A stretch of 9,686 nucleotides of DNA from Bacteroidales bacterium (lineage in GTDB: Bacteria > Bacteroidota > Bacteroidia > Bacteroidales > UBA932): assembly GCA_017651785.1 (NCBI GenBank), contig JAGCCD010000025.1, positions 1-9,686 on the forward strand, written 5' to 3'. A model generated the notes under the pieces. That model ran no database searches and had not been told where the DNA came from. It saw only the letters and a list, made by a program, of their open reading frames with translations. Within the stretch, counting starts at the first letter, position 1, and the number at the start of each line of letters is the position of its first letter. Shown here piece by piece: positions 1 to 7,044 of the stretch. The translations under genes and the position numbers were made by a program.

Positions 1-47
1 GGTCGGCTCGCGCCTTCCGGGGATTTGTTTTGTAAATCGCGTACCGA

Positions 48-839
48 TTACTCTGCTGCGGGAGCTGCAGGAGCAGCCTTGCCGACTTTGAGAAGGTCTA
101 CGTCGAAGATAAGGACGGAGTTGGGATCGATGCCGGGACGTCCCTGCTCGCCGTATGCGAGGTCTGAAGGAACGAAGAGCTGGATCTTGCCGCCCTCGCC
201 GATGAGCTGGAGGCCTTCGGTCCAACCCTTTACCACTGCGTTAAGGGTGAAGCGTGCGGGATCTGCGCCCTCTGCGGTCTCGTCGAATACGGTGCCGTCA
301 ATGAGGGTGCCCTTGTAGCGCACCTCTACGGTATCGGTATCTGCGGGCTTGAGGTCGGGGTTACCGGGCTCGATGATCTTGTACTGGAGGCCGCTCTCGG
401 TTACCTGTACGCCTTCCTTCTTGGCGTTGGCAGCGAGGAACTTCTCGCCTTTTTCCTTGTTGGCGAGGAGCTTGTAGTTGTGCCTCTTCTCAAGATAGGC
501 GTTGAATACGCGGTTGATCTGGTCGGGACCCACCTTGAACTGGTCGTTGAAACCAGGATCGCGCATGTCGCCCTTTGCGGCAACGAAGTCCTTGATACCT
601 GCAATCACTTTGGAATAGTTCACGTCACCAAAGTCATATCCCTTGATGAAGCTTCCGAAGTTGACGCCGATAAGGTAGCTGACAGTATCGATTTCGGCCT
701 TGGTAGGTGTGTAGTCCTTAAGGGTTTTTACGGCCTGGGCGGTATCTTCACCGTCCACTGCAGGCTCTGCCGGCTTGGGGGTGCAGGCTACTATAGCGGC
801 ACCGACGGCGAGCATGAAGAAGAATTTGTAGGTTTTCAT
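48..839 (-). CDS. FKBP-type peptidyl-prolyl cis-trans isomerase, lipoprotein
   Basis: Predicted envelope foldase that interconverts cis and trans proline bonds. Residues 1-18 form a signal peptide (Lys near the start, then a hydrophobic run) ending in a lipobox I-V-A-C with Cys19 as the lipidation site, so the protein should be anchored to a membrane and face the periplasm or surface. Residues about 45-145 resemble the FKBP_N helical domain used for dimerisation. Residues about 150-252 are the FKBP_C catalytic domain: VRYKGTL (173-179), the VFD motif (184-186), VVKGW (202-206), AYG (228-230) and the closing IFDVDLLKV strand are all present, so the fold and active-site pocket look intact. The C-terminus is a short Ala/Pro tail (253-263). 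At 263 residues it is the usual size for two-domain FKBPs of the Mip/FkpA type. It is the last gene of the leftward block, 24 bases after the ROK kinase; the link to its metabolic neighbours is unclear. No client protein can be inferred. Confidence 0.93.
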   Translation of the reverse strand: MKTYKFFFMLAVGAAIVACTPKPAEPAVDGEDTAQAVKTLKDYTPTKAEIDTVSYLIGVNFGSFIKGYDFGDVNYSKVIAGIKDFVAAKGDMRDPGFNDQFKVGPDQINRVFNAYLEKRHNYKLLANKEKGEKFLAANAKKEGVQVTESGLQYKIIEPGNPDLKPADTDTVEVRYKGTLIDGTVFDETAEGADPARFTLNAVVKGWTEGLQLIGEGGKIQLFVPSDLAYGEQGRPGIDPNSVLIFDVDLLKVGKAAPAAPAAE

Positions 840-863
840 TAAATTATTGATAATTAAACAGAA

Positions 864-1823
864 TTATAGATTCCAAGCAAGGGCCGAAGCGCCGAGGATG
901 GCGGCATCGGACTCGGAAAGGCTTGAGTAAAGGAGCTTCACCTTGTCCCTCCACAGAGGCAGGACATTCTCGTTCATGGACTCAAGGATGGGGGCGGTGA
1001 GGAACTCGCGGGAACGGGCAAGTCCGCCGAACAGCACTATGGCCTCGGGAGAGGAGAAGGCTATGAAATCGGCGAAGCTGCGGCCCAGGATGGTGCCGGT
1101 GTACTCGAAGATGTCAAGGGCCATCTTGTCCCCTGCCTTTGCGGCCTCGTAGACATCTTTTGAAGTGACGTTCTCGCGAAGGCGGAGCAGCGAGGACTCC
1201 TCGGGGTGCTGGTCCAGCCACTCAACGGCGGTGCGGGCCACTCCGATGGCGGAGCAATAGGCCTCAAGGCAGCCGAGCTTGCCGCAGCCGCAGCGGCGTC
1301 CGCCGCGCACGGCGCAGGTGTGTCCAAGTTCGCCGGCAAAGCCGTCGTGGCCGTAAAGCACCTTGCCGTCAATGACGATACCGCTGCCAACTCCGGTGCC
1401 AAGGGTAATCATGATGAAGTTCTTGAGGCCTTTTGCGGCACCGTAGGTCATTTCTCCAACCGCGGCGGCGTTGGCGTCGTTGGTAAGGGCTACGGGCATG
1501 CCGCCCATTGCCTTTGAGAGCATGGCTGCAAAGGGAACGTTGCCCTCGTGCGCCCAGGACAGGTTGGGAGCCTGCTTGATTTCTCCGGTGTAGTAGTTGC
1601 CGTTGGGGGCGCCTACGCCTATGCCCTGCACCTGGCCTTCAAGGCCGGCGTCTGCAATGAGCTTCCTGAGCGTCTGGGCCAGCGCCTCTACGAAAGAGGG
1701 GGCGTCTTCGTGCTTGTTGGAGACGAGGATGGTCTGGGCCAGGACCTCGCCGCGGGCGTTCACTATTCCGCATTTGGCGGTCTGACCGCCTATGTCGATT
1801 CCCAATACGTAAGGTTTGTCCAT
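864..1823 (-). CDS. ROK-family sugar kinase (probable glucokinase)
   Basis: Cytoplasmic ATP-dependent hexose kinase of the ROK family. The N-terminal phosphate-binding motif DIGGQTAKCGIV lies at residues 10-21. The catalytic base is Asp116 in NDAN (115-118), and the second ATP-binding motif TLGTGVGSG lies at 140-148. The ROK signature is complete: E-L-G-H at 165-168, followed by CGCGKLGCLE (178-187). His168, Cys178, Cys180 and Cys185 form the structural zinc site seen in this family. Length (319 aa) is normal. All catalytic residues are present, so it should be an active kinase rather than a ROK repressor, and no N-terminal helix-turn-helix is attached. It starts 7 bases after the stop of a sugar MFS transporter, which supports phosphorylation of the imported sugar. 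Glucose is the most likely substrate (a glk-type enzyme), but N-acetylhexosamine, mannose or fructose kinases share these motifs and cannot be excluded. Confidence 0.93.
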   Translation of the reverse strand: MDKPYVLGIDIGGQTAKCGIVNARGEVLAQTILVSNKHEDAPSFVEALAQTLRKLIADAGLEGQVQGIGVGAPNGNYYTGEIKQAPNLSWAHEGNVPFAAMLSKAMGGMPVALTNDANAAAVGEMTYGAAKGLKNFIMITLGTGVGSGIVIDGKVLYGHDGFAGELGHTCAVRGGRRCGCGKLGCLEAYCSAIGVARTAVEWLDQHPEESSLLRLRENVTSKDVYEAAKAGDKMALDIFEYTGTILGRSFADFIAFSSPEAIVLFGGLARSREFLTAPILESMNENVLPLWRDKVKLLYSSLSESDAAILGASALAWNL

Positions 1824-1830
1824 GGCTCTG

Positions 1831-3102
1831 CTACTCTACGGGGATGTCTTTGTTGACGTTCTTGCTGCCCTTCAGAGCATAGAAAATGAGGTAGACCAGG
1901 CAGGCGATGATGAGCCAGTAGCTCTGGATGGAGCCGACCTTGTCTGCAAGGAGGTTCTGGAAGAACGGGATGATACCGCCGCCGCAGACGAGGGTCATGA
2001 AGATACCGGAAGCTGCTGCGGTATATTTTCCGAGGCCCTCTGCGGAGAGGTTGAAGATAGAGCCCCACATAACGGAGGTGCAAAGGCCGCAGAGGATGAT
2101 GAAGATGAGCGACAGAGGGATCTGGTTCTCGCCTATCTTGATGGTAACGGTCTGAGGGATGAAGATGGTGCAGACCAGGAAGAGGATAGCAAGCGCGGAG
2201 GTGAAGAAGAGCATGCTCTTGCTGCTGACCTTGCCGGCGATGGGTGCGCCGATGAGACGGCCGATAAGCATGCAGAACCAGTATGCGCCGATCATGGTTC
2301 CGGTGAGGGCGGGACCTACGGAATCAAGGCCGGAGAAGTATACGTTGGCGGTGTTGGGGATACCGACTTCAATACCCACATAGAAGAAGATGGCGATGGC
2401 GCCGAGCACGAAGTGACGGAATGAAAGAGGGCTGTGAGGGTCCTTGGGGGCTGTGCCGGCAAGGCGTGCGGCCTTCTCTTCAGGAGTCTCCATATGGGGC
2501 TCGGGGATGTTGGTAAGCAGGATGACCACGAATGCGATGGCGAAGATTGCCATTGCCACGATCATCACAGGAGCCGCCTTGGCAACTGTAGCGTCTGCGA
2601 TGCTTCCGCCTACGAGCCAACCTACGAACACAGGAGCGATGGTTCCTCCGATGGAGTTGCAGGAGCCGCCCCACTGGATGAGCTGGTTGCCCTTGTTGCC
2701 GCCGCCTCCCAGGGTGTTGAGCATAGGATTCACAACGATGTTAAGCATACACATCGAGAAACCGGCGACGAATGCGCCTGCCACATAAACTCCGAATGAC
2801 TCGAAATAACCGGAAAGGAACTGGATGCCGATTCCCACGAGGCCGACGATTACGGCGAGGAGGGAGGTGAACTTGTAGCCCTTTCTCTTGAGGATGAGAC
2901 CGGCGGGGATACCCATGCAGGCATAGGCGATGAAGTTGGCGAGGGTGCCGAGCTGGCTGAGGGCCTTGCTGGCGCCGAACTGGTTGGTCACAACCACGCC
3001 CATAGATCCGGCGAGGTTGGTGACGAAGGCGATCATGAAGAACAAAGCAAAGCATACCGCAATTGCGGGTGCGTAGCTCTTACTGGATGCGGTCTTAGTC
3101 AT
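1831..3102 (-). CDS. sugar MFS transporter, FucP/GluP-like
   Basis: Inner-membrane transporter of the major facilitator superfamily, 423 aa, with about twelve hydrophobic segments split into two six-helix halves by a charged loop near residues 200-228 (PEPHMETPEEKAARL and following). The loop after helix 2 carries the RKG motif (LKRKGYK, 72-78). The stretch QLIQWGGSCNSIGGTIAP (140-157) and FFYVGIEVGIPN (239-250) are characteristic of the fucose/glucose/galactose permease branch. Its partner is the ROK kinase directly downstream (7-base gap), making an uptake-and-phosphorylate pair; the acyl-CoA synthetase lies 9 bases upstream. In E. coli FucP, Asp46 (helix 1) and Glu135 (helix 4) are needed for proton-coupled transport. 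By eye, the matching places here read TNLAGSMGVVV (28-38) and MLNIVVNPMLN (119-129), with no acidic residue, so the coupling mechanism may differ. The substrate is probably a hexose or related sugar, but not fixed by sequence. Confidence 0.88.
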   Translation of the reverse strand: MTKTASSKSYAPAIAVCFALFFMIAFVTNLAGSMGVVVTNQFGASKALSQLGTLANFIAYACMGIPAGLILKRKGYKFTSLLAVIVGLVGIGIQFLSGYFESFGVYVAGAFVAGFSMCMLNIVVNPMLNTLGGGGNKGNQLIQWGGSCNSIGGTIAPVFVGWLVGGSIADATVAKAAPVMIVAMAIFAIAFVVILLTNIPEPHMETPEEKAARLAGTAPKDPHSPLSFRHFVLGAIAIFFYVGIEVGIPNTANVYFSGLDSVGPALTGTMIGAYWFCMLIGRLIGAPIAGKVSSKSMLFFTSALAILFLVCTIFIPQTVTIKIGENQIPLSLIFIILCGLCTSVMWGSIFNLSAEGLGKYTAAASGIFMTLVCGGGIIPFFQNLLADKVGSIQSYWLIIACLVYLIFYALKGSKNVNKDIPVE

Positions 3103-3111
3103 AATTTATTG

Positions 3112-5028
3112 TTATTTAAGTGATTGTAGATTCTGTTCGTTATACAGGGCTTTGCCCTCGGGAGTCATTGCAAACTCTATGCGGGAGGCATAGAACTTCT
3201 CTACCTTGCCGCGCACCATCTTGGAGGTGCTGTTTAGCATGCCGTTCTGCTCAGTGAAGGGCTCGTTGCACACAACGATGGCGGCGGGGAGCCACTTCTC
3301 CGGGAAAAGGCCCGCATGGCGGCCGCCTGCGCGGTAGGAGTCTACCTCTGCCTGTATTATGTCAAGCTGAGCCTTAAGGCCCTGCTCGGAAGAAGGATTG
3401 ATACCCTTTGCCTTTACTGCCTCTTCCAGCGCCGCCTTGGCAGGGACCACGAGCACTATGGTATAAGGGCTCTGGTTGTTGTACAGCACGGAAGCGTCTA
3501 TGTAGGGTGAACCGTCTGCAAGGCTGTCCTCGAAGCCCTCGGGAGAATATTTTTCTCCGTCTGAGGAAATGAGGAGGCTCTTGAAACGGCCCGTTACATA
3601 CAGGTAGCGGGGATCTTCCTTGCACAGATAGCCACGGTCTCCGGTATAGAGCCAGCCGTCTACCACGGTGGAGGCCGTAGCCTCGGGATTCTTCCAGTAG
3701 CCGGCCATTACGTTCTCTCCGCGGATGACTATTTCTCCTGTCTGGCCCACAGGGAGTTCTTCGTGGTTCTCGTCGCAGATCTTGATGTCCATTGGCTGAA
3801 CCGTGCGGCCTGAGGAGCCGAAACGGGCGTGGCCCATGGCGTTGGAGCATATTACGGGGGTGGCCTCTGAAAGGCCGTAGCCCTGGAAAATGGGCATTCC
3901 AATGGCGCAGAAGTATCTCTGGAGCTCTATGTCAAGCAGAGCGCCGCCTCCCACGAAGAACTTCAGGCGGCCGCCGAAGCTTTCCCTTATGCCCTTGAAC
4001 ACAAGTTTGTCCATAAGGGCCTTGATGGGAGCGCGCCACCAGAGCTTCCAGGCGGGACGGCCCATGTTGTAATACTCCCTGTTGTATGCGATTGCGTTCT
4101 TGAGCGCGAAGTTGTAGAGCTTCTGCACCGCTGGTCCCTTTTTCTTGACCCCGGCCTCGATATTCTTGCGGAAGTTACGGGAGATGGCCGGTACGCTGAG
4201 CATAAGGTGCGGACGGACCTCGCGTATTGCCATGGGGATGTTGCGGAGCATGGTGACTGCGTTCTTGCCGCCCGGGACGGTGGCTATGCTGCCGCCGTTG
4301 TACATCATGACGTACATTCCGCAGACGTGGGCGAAACAGTGGTCAAGCGGGGTGATGATGAGCATCACTTCCCCTTGGTTTACCCGCACCACAGAGTCTG
4401 CCTGCTCTACGTTTGCAGTGTAGTTGCGGTGCGTAAGCAGGATTCCCTTGGGGTCTGCCGTGGTGCCGGAGGTGTAGGAGATGTTGGCGTAGTCATCGGG
4501 GCCTATGGCAGCCATGCGTTCCTTAAGCGCACCGGGATTGGAAGCAAGGAACTCTTCTCCCATGCTGCGCAGGGTGCTGAAGTACATCTCCCCTTCCTGC
4601 AGGGGGATATCGTCGAAGACTATGACCTTTTCTACGGCAGGGCACTGGGAGCGCACGCGGCGCACTTTCTCTATCTGGCTCTCGGACGCTATGACGAAGC
4701 GGGAGTCTGAATGGTTGATGCGGAAGGTGAGGTCGTAGTCAGATTCAAGCTTGAAAGAGAGGGGGACGTTTACGCCGCCTGCGAAAAGAAGGCCGAACTC
4801 GCAGAAAATCCAGGCGTTGCGGCCCTCGGAAATAAGGGCGGCCCTGTCTCCTTTCTTAAGACCCAGGGCCATGAAACCGGCCGCGTACAGGAGGCTCTCC
4901 TCGCGTGCCTTGGCAAAAGACGTCTCCGTCCAGACGCCGCCGACCTTCTCTCGAAGGTATGTAAGGTCCGAGTACTTTGCGGTGTACTCGTTCACGAAAT
5001 CAATTATTGTGGGACGGGAAATGGGCAT
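3112..5028 (-). CDS. long-chain fatty acid--CoA ligase (AMP-binding, ANL superfamily)
   Basis: Activates a fatty acid with ATP to an acyl-adenylate and then to acyl-CoA, at the cytoplasmic face of the membrane. The 638-residue length fits the long-chain synthetase branch. Visible ANL motifs are the P-loop YTSGTTADPKG (185-195), the PLDH/FAHVCG region (227-237), YGLSEATP (384-391) for adenine and acyl binding, YTGD (461-464) whose Asp contacts the ribose, and the hinge motif VTGRFKSLLISSDGEKYSP (478-496). The C-terminal catalytic lysine is probably Lys603 in LNSTSKMVRGKVE. The enzyme therefore looks complete. It starts 3 bases after the second deoxynucleoside kinase and ends 9 bases before the MFS gene, so translation is probably coupled within one operon. 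No transmembrane segment is evident. Chain-length preference cannot be read from the sequence, and related o-succinylbenzoate or acyl-ACP ligases are less likely given the length and motif set. Confidence 0.93.
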   Translation of the reverse strand: MPISRPTIIDFVNEYTAKYSDLTYLREKVGGVWTETSFAKAREESLLYAAGFMALGLKKGDRAALISEGRNAWIFCEFGLLFAGGVNVPLSFKLESDYDLTFRINHSDSRFVIASESQIEKVRRVRSQCPAVEKVIVFDDIPLQEGEMYFSTLRSMGEEFLASNPGALKERMAAIGPDDYANISYTSGTTADPKGILLTHRNYTANVEQADSVVRVNQGEVMLIITPLDHCFAHVCGMYVMMYNGGSIATVPGGKNAVTMLRNIPMAIREVRPHLMLSVPAISRNFRKNIEAGVKKKGPAVQKLYNFALKNAIAYNREYYNMGRPAWKLWWRAPIKALMDKLVFKGIRESFGGRLKFFVGGGALLDIELQRYFCAIGMPIFQGYGLSEATPVICSNAMGHARFGSSGRTVQPMDIKICDENHEELPVGQTGEIVIRGENVMAGYWKNPEATASTVVDGWLYTGDRGYLCKEDPRYLYVTGRFKSLLISSDGEKYSPEGFEDSLADGSPYIDASVLYNNQSPYTIVLVVPAKAALEEAVKAKGINPSSEQGLKAQLDIIQAEVDSYRAGGRHAGLFPEKWLPAAIVVCNEPFTEQNGMLNSTSKMVRGKVEKFYASRIEFAMTPEGKALYNEQNLQSLK

Positions 5029-5031
5029 GCT

Positions 5032-5652
5032 TTATTCTTCCGGGAAGAGGGGGTTTAGTTTGGCGTCGATCATGTTTGTAACCGCCTCGAAATCCTCGGG
5101 CCTGTTGCCGAACTTGATGGTGTCTGCGTCTACTATGAGGAGGTTGCCGGGATAGTTGGCGATCCATTCCTCGTATTTGTCGTTAAGTCCGCTCAGGTAG
5201 TCTATGCGGATGCTCTTCTCGTATTCCCTGCCCCTCTTCTGAATCTGGGCGATGAGGTTGGGGATGGAGGAGCGGAGGTAGATGAGCAGGTCGGGCATGC
5301 CTACCAGGGACATCATAAGGTCGAACAGGTCTGTGTAGTTCTCGAAGTCGCGGGTGCTCATGAGACCCATGTCATGCAGGTTGCGGGCGAAGATGCGGGC
5401 GTCCTCGAAGATGGTGCGGTCCTGGATGATCACCTTGTCCGACTTTGATATCTCAAGGATGTCCTTGAAGCGCTTGTTGAGGAAATATATCTGGAGGTTG
5501 AAGGACCAGCGTTCCATATCTTCATAATAATCGGCCAGATAGGGATTAAAGTCCACGGGCTCGAATTTGGGGACCCAACCATAGTGGGCGGCGAGCATCT
5601 TGGTGAGGGTGGTCTTGCCGCTTCCGATATTTCCTGCGATAGCTATATGCAT
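5032..5652 (-). CDS. deoxynucleoside kinase, second tandem copy
   Basis: Phosphorylates a deoxyribonucleoside to its 5'-monophosphate in the cytoplasm, the first step of dNTP salvage. The Walker A loop GNIGSGKTT is at residues 7-15. The Glu of FEPVDFNPYL (30-39) matches the catalytic base region, IIQDRT (75-80) is the DR[ST] motif, and QKRGREYE (138-145) supplies the arginine-rich LID. At 206 aa it is standard for the dCK/dGK/dNK family. By eye it is about 60% identical over its whole length to the neighbouring kinase upstream, so the two are tandem paralogs. Differences around the substrate pocket (EPVDF here, EAVTY in the other) suggest diverged base preference, as known for the dAK/dGK pair of lactobacilli, where the products form a heterodimer. 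Whether that holds here is inference. It lies 33 bases after the first copy and carries a probable promoter of its own in that gap. Confidence 0.92.
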   Translation of the reverse strand: MHIAIAGNIGSGKTTLTKMLAAHYGWVPKFEPVDFNPYLADYYEDMERWSFNLQIYFLNKRFKDILEISKSDKVIIQDRTIFEDARIFARNLHDMGLMSTRDFENYTDLFDLMMSLVGMPDLLIYLRSSIPNLIAQIQKRGREYEKSIRIDYLSGLNDKYEEWIANYPGNLLIVDADTIKFGNRPEDFEAVTNMIDAKLNPLFPEE

Positions 5653-5670
5653 GACTTTTTATATTACAAA

Positions 5671-5705
5671 TTACAAAGATAACAATTATTTGAAAAGGCC
5701 GAAAA
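5671..5705 (-). promoter_or_regulatory. probable internal promoter before the second deoxynucleoside kinase
   Basis: On the minus strand, TATCTTTG (5681-5674) matches TAnnTTTG and sits 21 bases before the ATG at 5652. Twenty bases upstream is TTTT (5705-5702), a poor -33. The 12-base string TTATCTTTGTAA (5682-5671) differs by one base from TTATTTTTGTAA (6328-6317) in front of the first kinase, at nearly the same distance from the start codon. That suggests the promoter was copied with the gene. Confidence 0.4.
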
Positions 5706-6300
5706 GCTCAGCGTCTATTTTATCCGTGATGGAGGAGAAATCCTCGGGATTGTGCTCGAAATCCAGATTGTCTCCGTCTATGATGAGGAGGCGGCCGGTG
5801 TAGTTGCCTATCCATTCCTCGTAGTGGCGGTTGAGGCCTGCCAGATACTCCAGGCTTATGGCCTGCTCGTAGTCACGGCCCCTCTTCTGGATCTGGGAGA
5901 CCAGATGGGGAACGGAGGCTTTGAGGTAGATGAGCAGGTCGGGCGGAGAGACCATGCTCATCATCAGGGAGAACAGCTGCATGTACGTGTCATAATCCCT
6001 CTGCGAGAGGTTGCCCTGCTCGAAGTTGTTTGCCACGAAGATGTGTACTCCCTCAAGCAGCGTGCGGTCCTGGATAATCACGTCCTTGCTGGCGGCTATC
6101 TCAAGGACGTCCCTGAAACGCTGCGCGAGGAAGTAGGTTTCCAGATTGTAAGACCAGCGGGGAATGTCTTTGTAGTAGTCTTCCAGATAGGGATTGTAGG
6201 TTACGGCCTCGTACTTCGGGGTCCATCCGTAGTGGGCTGCAAGCATGCGCGTGAGCGTGGTCTTGCCGCATCCGATGTTTCCAGCTATTCCTATATGCAT
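5686..6300 (-). CDS. deoxynucleoside kinase, first tandem copy
   Basis: A 204-residue deoxynucleoside kinase and the first gene of the leftward block. The Walker A loop GNIGCGKTT lies at 7-15, with Cys where the paralog has Ser. The pocket segment YEAVTYNPYL is at 30-39, IIQDRT at 75-80, and the LID segment QKRGRDYE at 138-145. I start it at the ATG at 6300 rather than the in-frame ATG at 6366. The resulting N-terminus, MHIGIAGN, aligns residue for residue with the paralog's MHIAIAGN, and the 22 extra residues of the longer frame would span the divergent promoter and reach the first base before the opposing gene. Likely job: salvage of a purine or pyrimidine deoxyribonucleoside, perhaps as a homodimer or as a heterodimer with the second copy. 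The substrate cannot be told by sequence alone; deoxyadenosine or deoxyguanosine is the best guess. Confidence 0.92.
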   Translation of the reverse strand: MHIGIAGNIGCGKTTLTRMLAAHYGWTPKYEAVTYNPYLEDYYKDIPRWSYNLETYFLAQRFRDVLEIAASKDVIIQDRTLLEGVHIFVANNFEQGNLSQRDYDTYMQLFSLMMSMVSPPDLLIYLKASVPHLVSQIQKRGRDYEQAISLEYLAGLNRHYEEWIGNYTGRLLIIDGDNLDFEHNPEDFSSITDKIDAELFGLFK

Positions 6301-6319
6301 TTGTTTGGGTCTTGTCTTA

Positions 6320-6352
6320 CAAAAATAATCAGAATTTCGTATTTTTGCCAAA
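6320..6352 (-). promoter_or_regulatory. leftward promoter of the deoxynucleoside kinase operon
   Basis: Read on the minus strand, TTTG (6352-6349) is followed after 21 bases by TATTTTTG (6327-6320), matching the Bacteroides primary sigma consensus TTTG-N19-21-TAnnTTTG. Transcription would begin near 6313, leaving a leader of only about a dozen bases before the ATG at 6300. The start point is inferred, not seen. The element also supports that ATG over the one at 6366, which lies upstream of the promoter. Confidence 0.6.
6340..6347 (+). promoter_or_regulatory. rightward promoter -7 element for the hydrolase-kinase-recO-uvrA block
   Basis: TATTTTTG is a perfect TAnnTTTG -7 element on the plus strand, placed 19 bases before the ATG at 6367. 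The -33 side is weak: the place 19-21 bases upstream reads around CTTAC (6316-6320) rather than TTTG. It is the only candidate in the short gap, so it probably drives the rightward block, perhaps more weakly than the leftward promoter or with help from a regulator. Confidence 0.45.
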
Positions 6353-6366
6353 TAATCTTGCAGCAA

Positions 6367-7044
6367 ATGGAGTTATTCCGCTTCGTCGTAAACCGCCTTG
6401 AAGAGAATACCTACATCGCCGTGTCCCAGCAGGGCCGATGCGTTGTGGTAGACCCCGGTTTCCTTGAGCCCCGGGAGACTGACGCGGTAACCGGATTCAT
6501 TGGCGCAAAGGGTCTTGTACCAGAGGCAGTACTGCTCACCCACGGGCATATGGACCACATTTACGGAGCCGCCTTCATGCAGCGCCGCTACGGTATTCCG
6601 GTGTATATGTCAGATGCAGACAAACCCATTATGACCTACTTCACCCGCTGGGAGAAATTCGGCATCCCCACGGCAGACCCGGACTTCACATCCACCGATG
6701 TTCAGGACGGTTCCGTCATAGAGGCTGCGGGGATGAAGTTCCGGGTCATCGCCACTCCCGGCCACACTCCCGGAGGAGTATGCTACCTAGAGGAAGGCTC
6801 CGGCGCCCTTTTCACGGGAGACACCCTGTTTGCCGGCGCCATAGGCCGCACGGACCTTGAGGGCGGAGACTACGACTCCCTCATCCGCTCCGTAATGGAA
6901 AAACTCATCCTGCTTGATTCAGACACAGAGATTTACCCCGGGCACGGACCCGGGAGCACAATTGGCACTGAGAGGGTCACCAACCCCTTCCTGGAGCCGT
7001 TCAACGAAAGGGAAGAAATCCCCGAATTAAACGAAGCGCAATGA
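6367..7044 (+). CDS. metallo-beta-lactamase-fold hydrolase (glyoxalase II-like)
   Basis: Cytoplasmic metal-dependent hydrolase of 225 aa. The metal ligands of the family are all visible: THGHMDH (58-64) gives His59, His61, Asp63 and His64; His133 lies in TPGHTPGG (130-137); Asp152 lies in FTGDTLF (149-155); and His193 lies in YPGHGPGSTIG (190-200). This pattern, and the absence of a long C-terminal substrate domain, fit the short hydroxyacylglutathione-hydrolase-like (YcbL-type) proteins found widely in bacteria, which often hydrolyse thioesters. The real substrate is unknown, since true glyoxalase II needs glutathione and carries a longer C-terminus. The frame is open far upstream of 6367, but those codons lie over the opposing kinase gene, and the ATG here follows a promoter and gives the normal N-terminus for the family. 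Its stop overlaps the next start by 4 bases (ATGA at 7041-7044), so the two are probably translationally coupled. Confidence 0.92.
   Translation: MELFRFVVNRLEENTYIAVSQQGRCVVVDPGFLEPRETDAVTGFIGAKGLVPEAVLLTHGHMDHIYGAAFMQRRYGIPVYMSDADKPIMTYFTRWEKFGIPTADPDFTSTDVQDGSVIEAAGMKFRVIATPGHTPGGVCYLEEGSGALFTGDTLFAGAIGRTDLEGGDYDSLIRSVMEKLILLDSDTEIYPGHGPGSTIGTERVTNPFLEPFNEREEIPELNEAQ

Noticed and set aside
22..38. A short inverted repeat, GATTT and AAATC with a 7-base loop, downstream of the FKBP gene, as a possible terminator.
   Set aside because: The stem is only five mostly A-T pairs and no U-run follows on the minus strand, so it would not form a stable terminator.
1816..2424. A long plus-strand open frame opposite the MFS transporter gene.
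   Set aside because: It is an antisense shadow: its translation is rich in Asp, Glu and Gly with no domain, and the minus-strand frame is clearly the conserved gene.
5752..6366. An in-frame open extension of the hydrolase gene upstream of its ATG at 6367, giving a 430-residue frame.
   Set aside because: It lies antisense to the conserved kinase gene, the translated sequence shows no known domain, and the normal hydrolase N-terminus begins at 6367 just after a promoter element.
6301..6366. A 22-residue N-terminal extension of the first deoxynucleoside kinase starting at 6366.
   Set aside because: It would span the promoter, and the paralog begins exactly at the equivalent of the internal methionine (6300).
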